DNA of 64,000 bases from Fusibacter_A sp965140735 (GTDB lineage Bacteria > Bacillota > Clostridia > Peptostreptococcales > Acidaminobacteraceae), in assembly GCA_965140735.1 (NCBI GenBank), contig OZ223306.1:868001-932000 (forward strand), given 5' to 3'. Shown here in pieces: positions 45,244 through 55,028 of this stretch. Both the position numbers and the translations under genes were made by a program. Within the stretch, counting starts at the first letter, position 1, and every line of letters begins with the position of its first letter. Below the pieces are notes generated by a model. That model was given only the letters and a program-made list of their open reading frames with translations. It searched no databases and was not told the origin of the DNA.

Positions 45244-46524
45244 TTAATAACTCACACGATTTCGACCCGCAGATTTAGATTCATACAGTTTGTCATCAGC
45301 GTAGTTAATCATTTTATCAGCTGTATCATAATCATTGGAATAGCATGAAATACCAAAAGAAGCGGTTATTTTGATAGGCAATGCTTGATACATAAAAGTA
45401 TGATCTGATATTAAAGTTCTGAGTTTTTCTGAAATTTTAGCAGCTTCATTGCAATTAGTCTCAGGGAGTAGTATGATGAATTCTTCGCCACCCCAACGTG
45501 CGACAGAATCCACTTTTCTTAAATGCTTTAAAATTAATTGAGAAACCTCTGTTAAAATTAAATCACCGCCACCGTGCCCATAGGTATCATTGACCATTTT
45601 AAAGTGATCTAAATCAAACATTATAATAGAAATTCCTTTTTTATAACGCACATTTCTTTCAAGTTCACTTTGAAATAATTCTGTAAAGTAGGTTCTATTG
45701 TAGAGTTTCGTGAGCCCATCCGTACGAGAAAGTTTTAAAAGTTCCTCAAGAAGAGTACTTTTTTCAGAAATATCCCGCAGTACTGCCGTCATCTCTAGCT
45801 TGCCATTGACATGGATTTTAGAGATAGTGACCTCTAAAGGTACTTCAGAACCGTCAGACCTTAACCCTGTAATGGTGGAGCGTTCTTGCATTGGCCTTGA
45901 TTTAAGTGTAGATTTTTCAAAATGGCGCACATAGTCTACGTGCTTCTCTCTATAACGAACAGGAATTAGGTCCGTTAATGGTAAACCAATTGCATCTTGA
46001 GGCTTAATCTTAAATATTTCACTTGCTGCCTTATTGATCAGCATAATTTTTTGCTCATCATCTATGGAAATAATCCCATCATAGGCAGATTGGACAACTG
46101 CTTCATAGCGGCTGTTGACCTCACTGAGCTCCTTCTCAAGTGCCTTTTTATCAGTAATATCAATACAAGTATTTATGACGCGTCTATTGCTATTATTTTC
46201 AACTAATACAGGTGAAAAAATAGAGCGCCACCATTTAGTCGAAAATTTATATTCATAAATGAGCTCTAATTCCTTAGAGAGTTTGGAGTCGAGGGCTTCG
46301 TCCATCAAAGGAATAATTTCTTGAATATTATAACTAGGGAACATCTTTCGAATATCCTTATTTAAATTTTCTTCAACAGTCCCAATCATTAAATTTTCAT
46401 AAATTCTATTGGCTGAAATCAATATAAACGTGCCTGTATCGACATCTTTTTCATAAATGGCAAACCCTGCACCAATACGCTCAATAGAATTTTTTAACAC
46501 ATCATGGTTTCCAGTGCTAAACAT
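45244..46524 (-). CDS. Diguanylate cyclase with two PAS domains
   Basis: 426 residues from the ATG at 46524 (AAAGGAGATG upstream on the minus strand; the frame is open to 46566). Two PAS domains (~10-125 and ~130-255, the second with YEAVVQSAYDGIISID and RDISEK) precede a GGDEF domain with active-site RWGGEEFIILLPE. An RxxD inhibitory site (RKVD) sits five residues before GGEEF, so the enzyme should be product-inhibited. It makes cyclic di-GMP from two GTP. No membrane helix is predicted, so it is a soluble sensor. It is divergent from the 46675 gene. Confidence 0.92.
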   Translation of the reverse strand: MFSTGNHDVLKNSIERIGAGFAIYEKDVDTGTFILISANRIYENLMIGTVEENLNKDIRKMFPSYNIQEIIPLMDEALDSKLSKELELIYEYKFSTKWWRSIFSPVLVENNSNRRVINTCIDITDKKALEKELSEVNSRYEAVVQSAYDGIISIDDEQKIMLINKAASEIFKIKPQDAIGLPLTDLIPVRYREKHVDYVRHFEKSTLKSRPMQERSTITGLRSDGSEVPLEVTISKIHVNGKLEMTAVLRDISEKSTLLEELLKLSRTDGLTKLYNRTYFTELFQSELERNVRYKKGISIIMFDLDHFKMVNDTYGHGGGDLILTEVSQLILKHLRKVDSVARWGGEEFIILLPETNCNEAAKISEKLRTLISDHTFMYQALPIKITASFGISCYSNDYDTADKMINYADDKLYESKSAGRNRVSY

Positions 46525-46624
46525 ATGAGCATCTCCTTTATTATATAATTTGGCAACTACAACCATTACATTTATTACAATTATTTAATACCCAGAAACT
46601 AAGCAGTTATGCGACTACGGATCT

Positions 46625-46645
46625 AATTGATAAAAGCTATCAATT
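46625..46645. promoter_or_regulatory. Palindrome in a divergent intergenic region
   Basis: AATTGATA and TATCAATT form an 8-bp perfect inverted repeat around AAAGC, 30 nt before the start codon of the 46675 gene and 100 nt from the diguanylate cyclase start. It may be an operator or a leader hairpin. Confidence 0.35.
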
Positions 46646-46674
46646 GATTCAATAAATTTATTTGGAGGTTCAAA

Positions 46675-48255
46675 ATGAAAAAAATAATACCTATATTATC
46701 AGCTCTAATATTTTTCTTTATATCAATGTATTTTTTTATGCCAGTACTGTCTTTTAATTTCTTACAACTACCGTTGATACTCTTAGGTGTCATCTTTATT
46801 TTCTTATTGGCCAATTTCTTTGGCATTAAGAAAAAAGAAGACATTAATATAAAACAAAAAATAACAGGTAGTTTGTTTATAATAATGCTTGCATATATTC
46901 TTATTGCACTCATTGGCTCATCATCATTCTTTACTTGGAAAACTAAACTTAGTGAATTAAATATAAAGGAAATCAGCTCTTTTGATGAATCCGTACCCAA
47001 TGTAGATATGCAAAATTTAGTTATTCTAGATGAAGAAGATGCAAGACGCGCTTCCGAAAAATTGATTACAGAAAAAGATCCTTCCATGGGCAGTTTGTTT
47101 CAAATAGGTGAGGGGACATTAAGCGTTATCAACGACAAACCTTATTGGGTATTCCCACTTGAGTATAGAGGCTTTTTTAAATGGCTCTCAAATCGTGGTG
47201 AAATTCCTGGCTTCTTAAAAGTCAGTGCCACTAATTTTAATGAAGCAGAATTTGTCTCATATAAATTTGGAGTTTCTCCAACTGGGTATCTTGGTGACGA
47301 TTTAAAAAGAACACTTTATTTTCAGTATGGTCAATACGGTTTAACAGACTTTTCCTTTGAGGTAGATGATGAAGGCAAAGGCTACTGGGTTGTCACAGCT
47401 TATACCCATGATACATGGGTTTCAACGATAAAAGTAATGGGTACCATCATCGTCGATCCAGTGACAAAAGAATCAACCTATTATCCAGTAAACGAACAAC
47501 CCAAATGGGTGGATCGTGTCTATTCCATGGATACGTTTAACGCACAACTCGATTGGTATGGTAAATATATAAATGGCTGGTGGAACCCTTCTGATGAAGG
47601 CAAACTCACAGATACTGATGGCAAAGGCTATGTCTTCAAAGATGGCGAAATTTACTTCTACACAGGTCTTACTAGCGTTGGAAAAGATAGTGCTACAACT
47701 GGATTTGTCATTTATAATCCTAGAAATGGAGAAGCTTATTATAATCGCATTTCAGGCTCTATTGAACAAAAAGCAGTTGGACTTATGGAAGAACTTGTTC
47801 AAAATGCTGGCTATAAAGCAAGTTATCCTTATCTGATCAATATCAATGGAGAAGCCACTTATTTTTCCACTTTAAAAGGAAATAGTGGTAATGTGGTCGG
47901 TTATGGCTTTGCTTCTGTACAGAACTATAAAGCAGTCGCATGGGGCAAAACCCTGAGAGAAGCTCAAACAGAGTACAGCAGAGCGCTATTAAGAGAAGGT
48001 GGTACTAATGCCTTATCAGACCAAACTCTTGATTTGATAAAAGAAAAAGGTTTAATTTCTAGGATAGGAACACTCACAGAAGGGTATTATATCGTTAAGC
48101 TTGAAAATGATGATATGCTTTATGTTGTGAACTCCGAACAATTTCCAATGGTTTCGCTTAGTGAAGCAGGAGACGAAGTGACGATCTCACATCTTAAAGT
48201 CGATGGTACTGGTAAAGTTGATGCCATTGATTATATAAATCATAGTATCAAGTAA
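46675..48255 (+). CDS. Conserved membrane-anchored protein, unknown function
   Basis: 526 residues with three N-terminal membrane helices (~4-24, 31-50, 64-84), then a large outward or cytoplasmic beta-rich domain. Phrases such as FDESVPNVDMQNLVILDEEDARRASEKL and LEYRGFFKWLSNRGEIPGF, and the later KWVDRVYSMD, seem familiar from large Firmicute proteins sometimes labelled cell-shape related, but I cannot name a function. No enzyme motif is visible. GGAGGTTCAAA precedes the ATG. It stands alone between a divergent diguanylate cyclase and a 385-nt gap. Confidence 0.7.
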   Translation: MKKIIPILSALIFFFISMYFFMPVLSFNFLQLPLILLGVIFIFLLANFFGIKKKEDINIKQKITGSLFIIMLAYILIALIGSSSFFTWKTKLSELNIKEISSFDESVPNVDMQNLVILDEEDARRASEKLITEKDPSMGSLFQIGEGTLSVINDKPYWVFPLEYRGFFKWLSNRGEIPGFLKVSATNFNEAEFVSYKFGVSPTGYLGDDLKRTLYFQYGQYGLTDFSFEVDDEGKGYWVVTAYTHDTWVSTIKVMGTIIVDPVTKESTYYPVNEQPKWVDRVYSMDTFNAQLDWYGKYINGWWNPSDEGKLTDTDGKGYVFKDGEIYFYTGLTSVGKDSATTGFVIYNPRNGEAYYNRISGSIEQKAVGLMEELVQNAGYKASYPYLININGEATYFSTLKGNSGNVVGYGFASVQNYKAVAWGKTLREAQTEYSRALLREGGTNALSDQTLDLIKEKGLISRIGTLTEGYYIVKLENDDMLYVVNSEQFPMVSLSEAGDEVTISHLKVDGTGKVDAIDYINHSIK

Positions 48256-48296
48256 ATTTACGCACTTATAACAACTTTATTTCATTGGATATCTTA

Positions 48297-48398
48297 GTGA
48301 ATTCGATCCAGAAAACTTTTGATGCCTCACGCCATGATATCAGCAGTGTAGAGATCACCGAAAATGGTTTTAACATTAATTATTACAACTTAGAGTAA
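48297..48398 (+). pseudogene. Short protein-like fragment
   Basis: A 33-codon frame reads NSIQKTFDASRHDISSVEIT and NGFNINYYNLE before TAA. It has protein-like composition but no ribosome binding site and only a GTG start, directly after the 526-residue gene. It may be the tail of a deleted gene. The rest of the 48256-48640 gap holds a terminator hairpin and AT-rich promoter-like sequence. Confidence 0.3.
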
Positions 48399-48440
48399 CC
48401 AATGGATAAAACGAAAATATACACATAAATTTAACTCAAA

Positions 48441-48516
48441 AACCTAAACATCATTATGTAGATCACGCCACAGACATGGGGACAAGAGATCGTAATAATG
48501 ATGCTTAGGTCTTTTT
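48441..48516 (+). terminator. Long-stem terminator
   Basis: ACCTAAACATCATTAT (48442-48457) pairs with ATAATGATGCTTAGGT (48495-48510) with one mismatch, followed by CTTTTT. A GATC/GATC pair lies inside the loop. It probably ends transcription of the 526-residue gene. Confidence 0.75.
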
Positions 48517-48640
48517 ACGATTACAATTATAATGAAATATATGATAAACTAGTAATGCATAAGACAAGTATATAAAGCGGTTTAACATGAATTGTAATCG
48601 CTTATAGCAACTTGTAATAATAATCAAAAGAGGTATAGTG

Positions 48641-49513
48641 ATGAGATATGAAGGTACTGTTTATAGACCCCCTAGTGAAGCCAATAGCTTAATTCTACAA
48701 GTGACCATAGGCTGCGCTCATAATAAATGTACGTTTTGCAGTATGTATAAAGACAAACAGTTTAGAATGCGTTCTGAAAATGAAATCTTCGAAGACCTTG
48801 AAGCTGCAAAGAAAATGTATCCTTCAGTGAATAAAGTCTTTTTAGCAGATGGTAACGCACTTGTAATGCCCACTGAAAAGCTAGGACGCATTATAAAAAA
48901 AATCAACACACTTTTTCCAGGATGTAAGAGAATTGCTATCTATGGTTCGCCTTCTGATATATTATCAAAATCAAATGAAGACTTAGAATATCTAAAAAAT
49001 TTAGGATTAGGCATTGTCTATATGGGCATCGAATCTGGATCTAATCAGGTATTAACTGCAGTTAAAAAAGGGGCTACTTCGGATCAAATTATTGAAGCCG
49101 GACAAAAGATCATGTCCTTAAAAATATTACTTTCAGCCATGGTAATCTCTGGGCTTGGCGGAGAATCCTTGTGGAAAGAGCACGCACTTGAATCTGCAAA
49201 AGTGATCAGTGCCATAGACCCTGATTATATAGGCCTGTTAACACTTTTAATCGAACCCAACACACCGCTAGCAGATGAAATTGAACAAGATAAATTCAAA
49301 ATCCTAAAACCCCTCAATGTTCTAAAAGAAACCCATTTAATGGTGAACAATATCAAAGTGAGTCATGCCATTTTTAGAAGTAATCACGCCTCAAATTATC
49401 TGGTTTTAAAAGGTGTCTTCCCAGAAGATCAAAATAGCGTTTTAGGCCAAATTGAACGTGCGATAGAATGCTATCATGATGAAGATTTACTTGATCATAA
49501 CAGAAGATTGTAA
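48641..49513 (+). CDS. Radical SAM protein
   Basis: 290 residues from the ATG at 48641. The iron-sulfur motif is TIGCAHNKCTFCSMY, a CX4CX2C spacing (one longer than the classical CX3CX2C) that is typical of a small clostridial radical SAM subfamily. FLADGNALVMP, GIVYMGIESGSNQVL and ISGLGGE follow as SAM-binding strands. It should cleave S-adenosylmethionine to start a radical reaction; the substrate is unknown, and no C-terminal TRAM or other accessory domain is present. AGAGG precedes the start. The CPBP gene on the other strand converges 17 nt away. Confidence 0.88.
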   Translation: MRYEGTVYRPPSEANSLILQVTIGCAHNKCTFCSMYKDKQFRMRSENEIFEDLEAAKKMYPSVNKVFLADGNALVMPTEKLGRIIKKINTLFPGCKRIAIYGSPSDILSKSNEDLEYLKNLGLGIVYMGIESGSNQVLTAVKKGATSDQIIEAGQKIMSLKILLSAMVISGLGGESLWKEHALESAKVISAIDPDYIGLLTLLIEPNTPLADEIEQDKFKILKPLNVLKETHLMVNNIKVSHAIFRSNHASNYLVLKGVFPEDQNSVLGQIERAIECYHDEDLLDHNRRL

Positions 49514-49530
49514 TCCCCATTAGACTTCTA

Positions 49531-50424
49531 TTATGATTTATCAGTAACTTGTTTCCACGGTAATCTATAAACCAGAAAGATACTTAAAATGGTAATCAGT
49601 GATACCACAAGTCCACCTTCAGGTCCAAACGAACCACCTGTTATGAGATCAGAGCCTATGAGGTTACTTTGAATTAGACTGCCTGTATTCATTGTGTTCC
49701 CACTGACTTCAAGACCAAAAAGATTACCTTGGGCCCAATTCCAAGCACTGTGTGCGCCACATGCTCCCCATAAATTTTCTGTCTTAAGCGCATAAAGTCC
49801 AAAAAAAATACCTATGAGGACAATGTTGAATATCGCAATATAGCTTACATGTGCATTGAGTAAATGTAAGGCGCCAAAGAGGGTAGATGAAAGTATCAGC
49901 CCTAGAGGCAAATTATACCTTGCAATTAAATCATTCATCAGCCAACCTCTCGTGAGAATTTCTTCACTTGCACCTTGAACCATCCAACCAGGAATCATAA
50001 TCAGGATACTCGGTATGGCTAATAGTCCCACTGTAAAACGAGGTTGCGTGGCAATTTTTGCTTGTCCTGTGATAAAGAGCAAGCCCATAACCATCGAAAA
50101 CATCAAGACGCCAATGCCAAACCCTTGAAGATAATGAATGAGCTTATTCTCCTTATAAAAGCCCATAGAACTTATAGAGCGTTTTTCAAAGAAATGTACC
50201 CAAATAAAGACGATGAGTATCGTCACGCCACAAGTCATCACCATATATAGCGACATGGAGAGCGCTGGATTAGATATGTATGACTCCATAAAGGAAAAAA
50301 GGATATACCCTAAAAGTTCCCCTATAAATAGAAGCATAATCGCCAAAATGGGGGCTACAATAAAATTGGGTAAGAATTTGGAATTCAAAGTACTTTGAAT
50401 AAGTTTCAACTGATTTTTGTCCAT
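49531..50424 (-). CDS. CPBP-family intramembrane metalloprotease
   Basis: 297 residues with about eight membrane helices. The family motifs are present: EExxxR in ASEEILTRGWL (near 166), FGALHLLNAHVS with the catalytic His, and N in GAHSAWNWAQG. CPBP (CAAX protease/bacteriocin-processing, Abi) proteins act in prenyl-protein processing, bacteriocin self-immunity or regulated membrane proteolysis. The context gives no hint. AAAGGAGCGATTTT precedes the ATG on the minus strand. Confidence 0.88.
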   Translation of the reverse strand: MDKNQLKLIQSTLNSKFLPNFIVAPILAIMLLFIGELLGYILFSFMESYISNPALSMSLYMVMTCGVTILIVFIWVHFFEKRSISSMGFYKENKLIHYLQGFGIGVLMFSMVMGLLFITGQAKIATQPRFTVGLLAIPSILIMIPGWMVQGASEEILTRGWLMNDLIARYNLPLGLILSSTLFGALHLLNAHVSYIAIFNIVLIGIFFGLYALKTENLWGACGAHSAWNWAQGNLFGLEVSGNTMNTGSLIQSNLIGSDLITGGSFGPEGGLVVSLITILSIFLVYRLPWKQVTDKS

Positions 50425-50519
50425 AAAATCGCTCCTTTAGGCTATATTGATTTAAATCAAATCATTCCATATAAGTATAACATTTGTCAAAATAAATTTC
50501 GAATAAGTTAGGAGAAAAT

Positions 50520-52658
50520 ATGAGTAAAATAGCAGTACTAGCCGAAAAACCATCTGTAGGAAGAGATATCGCTCGTGTCCTTAATTGCCATAAAAAAGGG
50601 AATGGGTGCATAGAAGGGGATAAATACATCGTCACTTGGGCACTTGGACATTTAGTAACACTGGCAACCCCCGAAACCTATGATCCGAAGTATGAAAGCT
50701 GGAAACTTGAAGATTTACCAATGCTCCCAAGTCCCTTGAAGCTTGATGTAATCAAGCAAACGGGTGGGCAATATAAAGCCGTTAAACAAGTTTTGCTCAG
50801 AAAAGATGTCAATGAAGTTGTCATCGCTACTGATGCTGGTCGTGAAGGTGAACTCGTTGCACGATGGATACTCGAAAAAATCAATCTTAAAAAACCGATT
50901 AAGCGTCTCTGGATTTCTTCAGTTACGGATAAAGCCATCAAAGAAGGCTTCTCAAAACTCAAAGATGGCAAAGCCTATGAATTATTATATGCTTCGGCGC
51001 GAGCACGTTCTGAGGCCGATTGGTATGTGGGCATGAATGCTACACGTGCATTAACCTGCAAGTTTAATGCACAATTATCTTGTGGTCGTGTTCAAACGCC
51101 AACACTTGACATGATTGCCAAAAGAGGCGCTGAAATCCAAAACTTTAAATCTAAAAATTACTTTGGTATAAATGCGGTTTCAAATGGTCTTAAGCTCACA
51201 TGGTTTGATGAAAAAAACAATGCTCAAAGCTTTGATGAAAACAAGATCCAGAACATTATAAATACTTTAAAAAACAAATCTGCCACGGTACTAAGTGTTG
51301 ATAAATCCCTTAAGAAAACACATTCGCCAGGATTATATGATCTTACAGAACTTCAAAGAGATGCGAATAAAATATACAGTTTTTCTGCTAAACAAACCCT
51401 AAATCTCATGCAAAAATTATATGAAGAACATAAAGTATTAACATATCCTCGAACGGACTCCCGATATATTTCACAAGATATCGTCCCAACGTTGAAAGAT
51501 AGACTTAGAGCTTGTGGTAATGGGGATGTGGCTAAGATTGCATTTAGACTGACCAAAGCGCCAATTAAAGCTCATAAATCCTTTGTGGATGATTCTAAGG
51601 TTTCTGATCACCATGCCATTATTCCAACAGAACAAGCTGTGAATCTGTCTAAACTCTCCAGTGATGAGCGTAAAATCTATGATCTTGTGGTTAAACGCTT
51701 TATAGCCGTCTTATTGCCACCGTTTGAATACGAACAGACAAGTGTCGTTGTGAACATTGATCGTGAAAAGTTTAGAGCAAAGGGAAAAGTGATCCTAAAA
51801 CAAGGCTGGAAAGAAGTATACAACAATTATTACGAAGAAGATGCCACCGAGGACCACCTTAAAGAACAAATTTTGCCTAACCTAAAAAAAGGAGAAACCC
51901 TTAAAATTAATGGTATCCACATGACAAAGGGTGCCACTTCAGCACCGCCACTTTATACCGAGGGCACACTCCTTACAGCTATGGAGCATCCTATTAAAAA
52001 TATGCCTTATGGTATAGGTACAGTGGCAACGCGTGCAGATATTATCGAAAAATTACTGGGCAGTTTTCTAATTGAGAAAAATGGAAAATACCTTCAAATT
52101 ACATCCAAAGGGAAACAGTTACTTCAAATTGTACCCCCTGTGCTGAAATCAGCAGAACTCACAGCAGATTGGGAACAAAAACTTGAACTCATAGCCAGTG
52201 GTAAACTTAAAAAAGATCAATTTATAAACGATATTAAGACATTCTCTAAAGAGAGTGTTCGAGACATCAAAAATAGCCAAGCAATCTTCAAGCATAATAA
52301 TCTCAGTAGAGAAAAATGTCCTGACTGTGGTAAGTACATGCTAGAAGTAAGTGGCAAAAAAGGTAAAATGCTCGTCTGTCAAGATCGTGAATGTGGCTAT
52401 AGACGTGGTATCTCACGAGTAACGAATGCAAGATGTCCTAATTGTCATAAAAAACTAGAACTTCGTGGCACAGGGGAAGCACAAATCTTTGTCTGCAAAT
52501 GTGGTTATAAAGAAAAAATGTCTGCATTTAATAAACGTCGTAAAGAAGCTGCCAATAGAGGCAATCAAAAAGACGTACAGAAATATCTTCAGGAGCAAAA
52601 GAAGAATTCCGAGTACGTCTCACCACTTGCAGATGCACTATCAAAATTGAAACTTTAA
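50520..52658 (+). CDS. topB: DNA topoisomerase III
   Basis: 712 residues. A TOPRIM domain (AVLAEKPSVGRDIARVL, ATDAGREGELVARWIL) is followed by the type IA core with catalytic Tyr309 in LTYPRTDSRYIS. The C-terminus has two zinc-ribbon-like segments: CPDCGKYM with a downstream C...C pair, and CPNCHKKL with CKCGY. It relaxes and decatenates single-stranded regions of DNA. The zinc ribbons are typical of Gram-positive TopB. The 3' end overlaps the convergent YczE gene by 18 nt, so no terminator lies between them. Confidence 0.95.
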   Translation: MSKIAVLAEKPSVGRDIARVLNCHKKGNGCIEGDKYIVTWALGHLVTLATPETYDPKYESWKLEDLPMLPSPLKLDVIKQTGGQYKAVKQVLLRKDVNEVVIATDAGREGELVARWILEKINLKKPIKRLWISSVTDKAIKEGFSKLKDGKAYELLYASARARSEADWYVGMNATRALTCKFNAQLSCGRVQTPTLDMIAKRGAEIQNFKSKNYFGINAVSNGLKLTWFDEKNNAQSFDENKIQNIINTLKNKSATVLSVDKSLKKTHSPGLYDLTELQRDANKIYSFSAKQTLNLMQKLYEEHKVLTYPRTDSRYISQDIVPTLKDRLRACGNGDVAKIAFRLTKAPIKAHKSFVDDSKVSDHHAIIPTEQAVNLSKLSSDERKIYDLVVKRFIAVLLPPFEYEQTSVVVNIDREKFRAKGKVILKQGWKEVYNNYYEEDATEDHLKEQILPNLKKGETLKINGIHMTKGATSAPPLYTEGTLLTAMEHPIKNMPYGIGTVATRADIIEKLLGSFLIEKNGKYLQITSKGKQLLQIVPPVLKSAELTADWEQKLELIASGKLKKDQFINDIKTFSKESVRDIKNSQAIFKHNNLSREKCPDCGKYMLEVSGKKGKMLVCQDRECGYRRGISRVTNARCPNCHKKLELRGTGEAQIFVCKCGYKEKMSAFNKRRKEAANRGNQKDVQKYLQEQKKNSEYVSPLADALSKLKL

Positions 52659-53279
52659 GGATAGATACTGATGTTCAATATTTTTGACATCAAATTTAAG
52701 CATTTCAAAGGTCCAGTGGACAATAGGACCAATACCAATTCCGAGAATCACAGTACCAATACCCACCTTAACACCTAACATAAAGCCAATAAAAAGAACA
52801 GCGAGTTCGATACCACCTCGAATGAGCCCAACCTTTTTATTGGTTTTTTTAACGAGTCCAACCATTAAGCCATCTCTCGGACCCGTTCCAAATCCAGCAC
52901 CTATATAGAAATAGGTTGCAAGTGCTATGACGAACATACTGAGGATCACCATAACAATCCCCCCTATCAAAGTATTCATTTTAGGAACGATGTTATTTGC
53001 CAGTAAAAAATCCACAAGCGAACCAATGCCAAGTACATTGATTACCGTTCCAAATCCAATTTTGATGTCCATAGAATAGTTGAATGCTAATATAACAATC
53101 CCCACAGCTATAGTTGCCTGTCCAAAAGTAATCCCTATTAAGTTAGAAAGTCCTTGATGGAATGTCCCCCAAGGTGCAATGCCAATATCTGCCCTTAAAG
53201 CCATAACGATTCCAAGCGCATATAAAAAAATACCAAAAAACAATCTTGCAATTCTAACACCTACTTTTTTAGTGTTCAT
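52641..53279 (-). CDS. YczE/YitT-like integral membrane protein
   Basis: 212 residues from the ATG at 53279 (GGAGGACAGT upstream on the minus strand). Five membrane helices; GIAPWGTFHQGLSNLIGITFGQATI and GAGFGTGPRDGLMVGL are hallmark phrases of the YczE family. In many Firmicutes this gene lies beside a MocR-type regulator, and here the MocR gene is divergent 249 nt away. It is thought to be a transporter or membrane accessory controlled by that regulator; the substrate is not established. Confidence 0.85.
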   Translation of the reverse strand: MNTKKVGVRIARLFFGIFLYALGIVMALRADIGIAPWGTFHQGLSNLIGITFGQATIAVGIVILAFNYSMDIKIGFGTVINVLGIGSLVDFLLANNIVPKMNTLIGGIVMVILSMFVIALATYFYIGAGFGTGPRDGLMVGLVKKTNKKVGLIRGGIELAVLFIGFMLGVKVGIGTVILGIGIGPIVHWTFEMLKFDVKNIEHQYLSLKFQF

Positions 53280-53408
53280 ACTGTCCTCCATTCGATAGTC
53301 CTATTTAAGGGTTTATATTACTAAATTCATCCTTCTCATTTTGTATTTTAATTCCGTTTGAGCGGTAACTTAAACGATAACTTTAGTCTATTATAATGGT
53401 AATCATAT

Positions 53409-53468
53409 AGAACAGTCAAAGTTTAATGAGAACAATTTCACCATTTTTAAGTAGAACAGTAGAACAGT
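53409..53468 (+). promoter_or_regulatory. Direct repeats AGAACAGT, probable MocR operator
   Basis: AGAACAGT occurs at 53409-53416, 53453-53460 and 53461-53468 (the last two adjacent), with a related GAGAACAAT at 53427-53435. They lie between the divergent YczE and MocR genes, just before TATAAT at 53475. MocR regulators are known to bind direct repeats in such divergent regions. Confidence 0.65.
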
Positions 53469-53527
53469 TTGCGATATAATAGGCATAATATAAAATATTA
53501 TCTGCAAGAATTATAGGGGAGGTCACT

Positions 53528-55006
53528 ATGAAAATATTTCTCGATAGACACAGCAAAACCAGCTTGAAACAGCAGTTATATGATGAATTTGAAAATCGCA
53601 TTATTTCAGGCATTCTAACTTCAAATACACCACTGCCATCCATTAGAACAGTTTCAAAGCTTTCTGAAGTAAGTCCCATGACTGTTGTAAAAGTGTATGA
53701 ACAACTTGAAAGCAACGGTCTCATCTATAAGATTCAAGGAAAGGGCAGCTTTGTAGCCAATAATCGATTTACAACTGACGATCAACCTCTAGAAAATAAT
53801 GAGCAGTGGCAAGACAAAATTCAAGATTACGTCGTAAGAGCAGGCTTTTCACAGAGGACTCTCCGCTATAAAAATGCAACCAGTTATAACCTTGGAATTG
53901 CTTCCTTACATGAAAGATTCCTACCCACAGCTTATATTATGGACAATTATCTAAAACATTATGATTTAAAAAAACTCTTAAAATATTCACCTGTGGAAGG
54001 TGATTCAACAATGATTGAAAAGGTTTGCCAATATGTCGTTGACAAAGGTATTGATGCAAATTCTGAAAATGTGGTTATCACAAGTGGCTCTCAATCTGGT
54101 ATTAACTTAGTTGCACAAACGTTTGTCGCACACGGGGATGTGGTGGTAATCGAGTCTCCCTCTTTTCCAGGCGCAATTGATGTGTTTAAAAGTCGAGGGG
54201 CAAAAATCATCGAAGTACCCATGACGCCTAATGGCATCGACGCCAATGCGCTCTTGGTAATTTGTGAGAATAACCCTGTAAAATTGCTGTATACCATGCC
54301 TAATTTTCATAATCCAACGGGATTTTCTACACGGTTAAATGTTCTAAAGGAAATCTTAGAGCTCTCTAAAGAACATAACTTTTTAATCCTTGAAGATGAC
54401 GCATGGGGAGATTTATATTTTGAACGATTAGAGCGTCCACTTAAGAGTGTTGATGACGAAGGAAGAGTTTTATACCTTGTCGGGCTGAGTAAAACATTAG
54501 GCCCTTCATTAAAACTCTCTGCGATTATCACCGACTCAATATTGAGACAGAAATTAGTCAATGCAAAATCCAGTATAGATTCTAGTGCACCATTATTAAG
54601 TCAGGTGATCGTTTCATCATACCTTGGTTCAGTGGCTCACAAGCAACATTTAATTTGGGTGCGCCATGAGTTAAAAATGCTTTTGAGTCGTGTCAAATCG
54701 CACCTAAATGCAATTGCACCACCTTACCTTAAAGTTACCTATCCGCATGGCGGTTTAGTACTCTGGATAACACTACCGCCTGATTTCGATTGTAAACTCT
54801 TATACTATAAGCTCATGACAGATGAGAGTATCACTGTCCTTTTAGGTGAGCACTGCTATAGCAGTATCAATGGCAACAATCAGTTTAGAGTTTGTTTTTC
54901 ACATGAAGAAGAGGCTCACATCCTAGAGAGCCTCACCAAAATAGTTCGTATGATCAAAAATTTAAAACCACTTATGCAACAGTGTTCACAGTCGCCAAAT
55001 ACTTAA
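53528..55006 (+). CDS. MocR-family (GntR-aminotransferase) regulator
   Basis: 492 residues. A GntR winged helix (residues ~10-78, LPSIRTVSKLSEVSPMTVVKVYEQLESNGLI) is joined to a class I aminotransferase-like domain with the PLP-binding Lys in LVGLSKTLGPSLKLS, NPTGF in MPNFHNPTGFST, and EDDAWGDLYF. MocR proteins use PLP or amino-acid adducts as effectors. The divergent YczE gene and the AGAACAGT repeats between them indicate control of that membrane protein and perhaps itself. GGGGAGGTCACT precedes the ATG. Confidence 0.92.
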   Translation: MKIFLDRHSKTSLKQQLYDEFENRIISGILTSNTPLPSIRTVSKLSEVSPMTVVKVYEQLESNGLIYKIQGKGSFVANNRFTTDDQPLENNEQWQDKIQDYVVRAGFSQRTLRYKNATSYNLGIASLHERFLPTAYIMDNYLKHYDLKKLLKYSPVEGDSTMIEKVCQYVVDKGIDANSENVVITSGSQSGINLVAQTFVAHGDVVVIESPSFPGAIDVFKSRGAKIIEVPMTPNGIDANALLVICENNPVKLLYTMPNFHNPTGFSTRLNVLKEILELSKEHNFLILEDDAWGDLYFERLERPLKSVDDEGRVLYLVGLSKTLGPSLKLSAIITDSILRQKLVNAKSSIDSSAPLLSQVIVSSYLGSVAHKQHLIWVRHELKMLLSRVKSHLNAIAPPYLKVTYPHGGLVLWITLPPDFDCKLLYYKLMTDESITVLLGEHCYSSINGNNQFRVCFSHEEEAHILESLTKIVRMIKNLKPLMQQCSQSPNT

Positions 55007-55028
55007 AATAGTTCTACATGAATCGTTT

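Noticed and set aside
46567..46674. Cyclic di-GMP riboswitch next to the diguanylate cyclase gene
   Set aside because: The conserved GEMM core (GGGACGCAAAGCC-like) is absent; only a simple palindrome is seen.
53416..53724. Minus-strand frame of 102 codons
   Set aside because: Covers the MocR operator repeats and the coding region for the MocR helix-turn-helix; no start signal or family resemblance.
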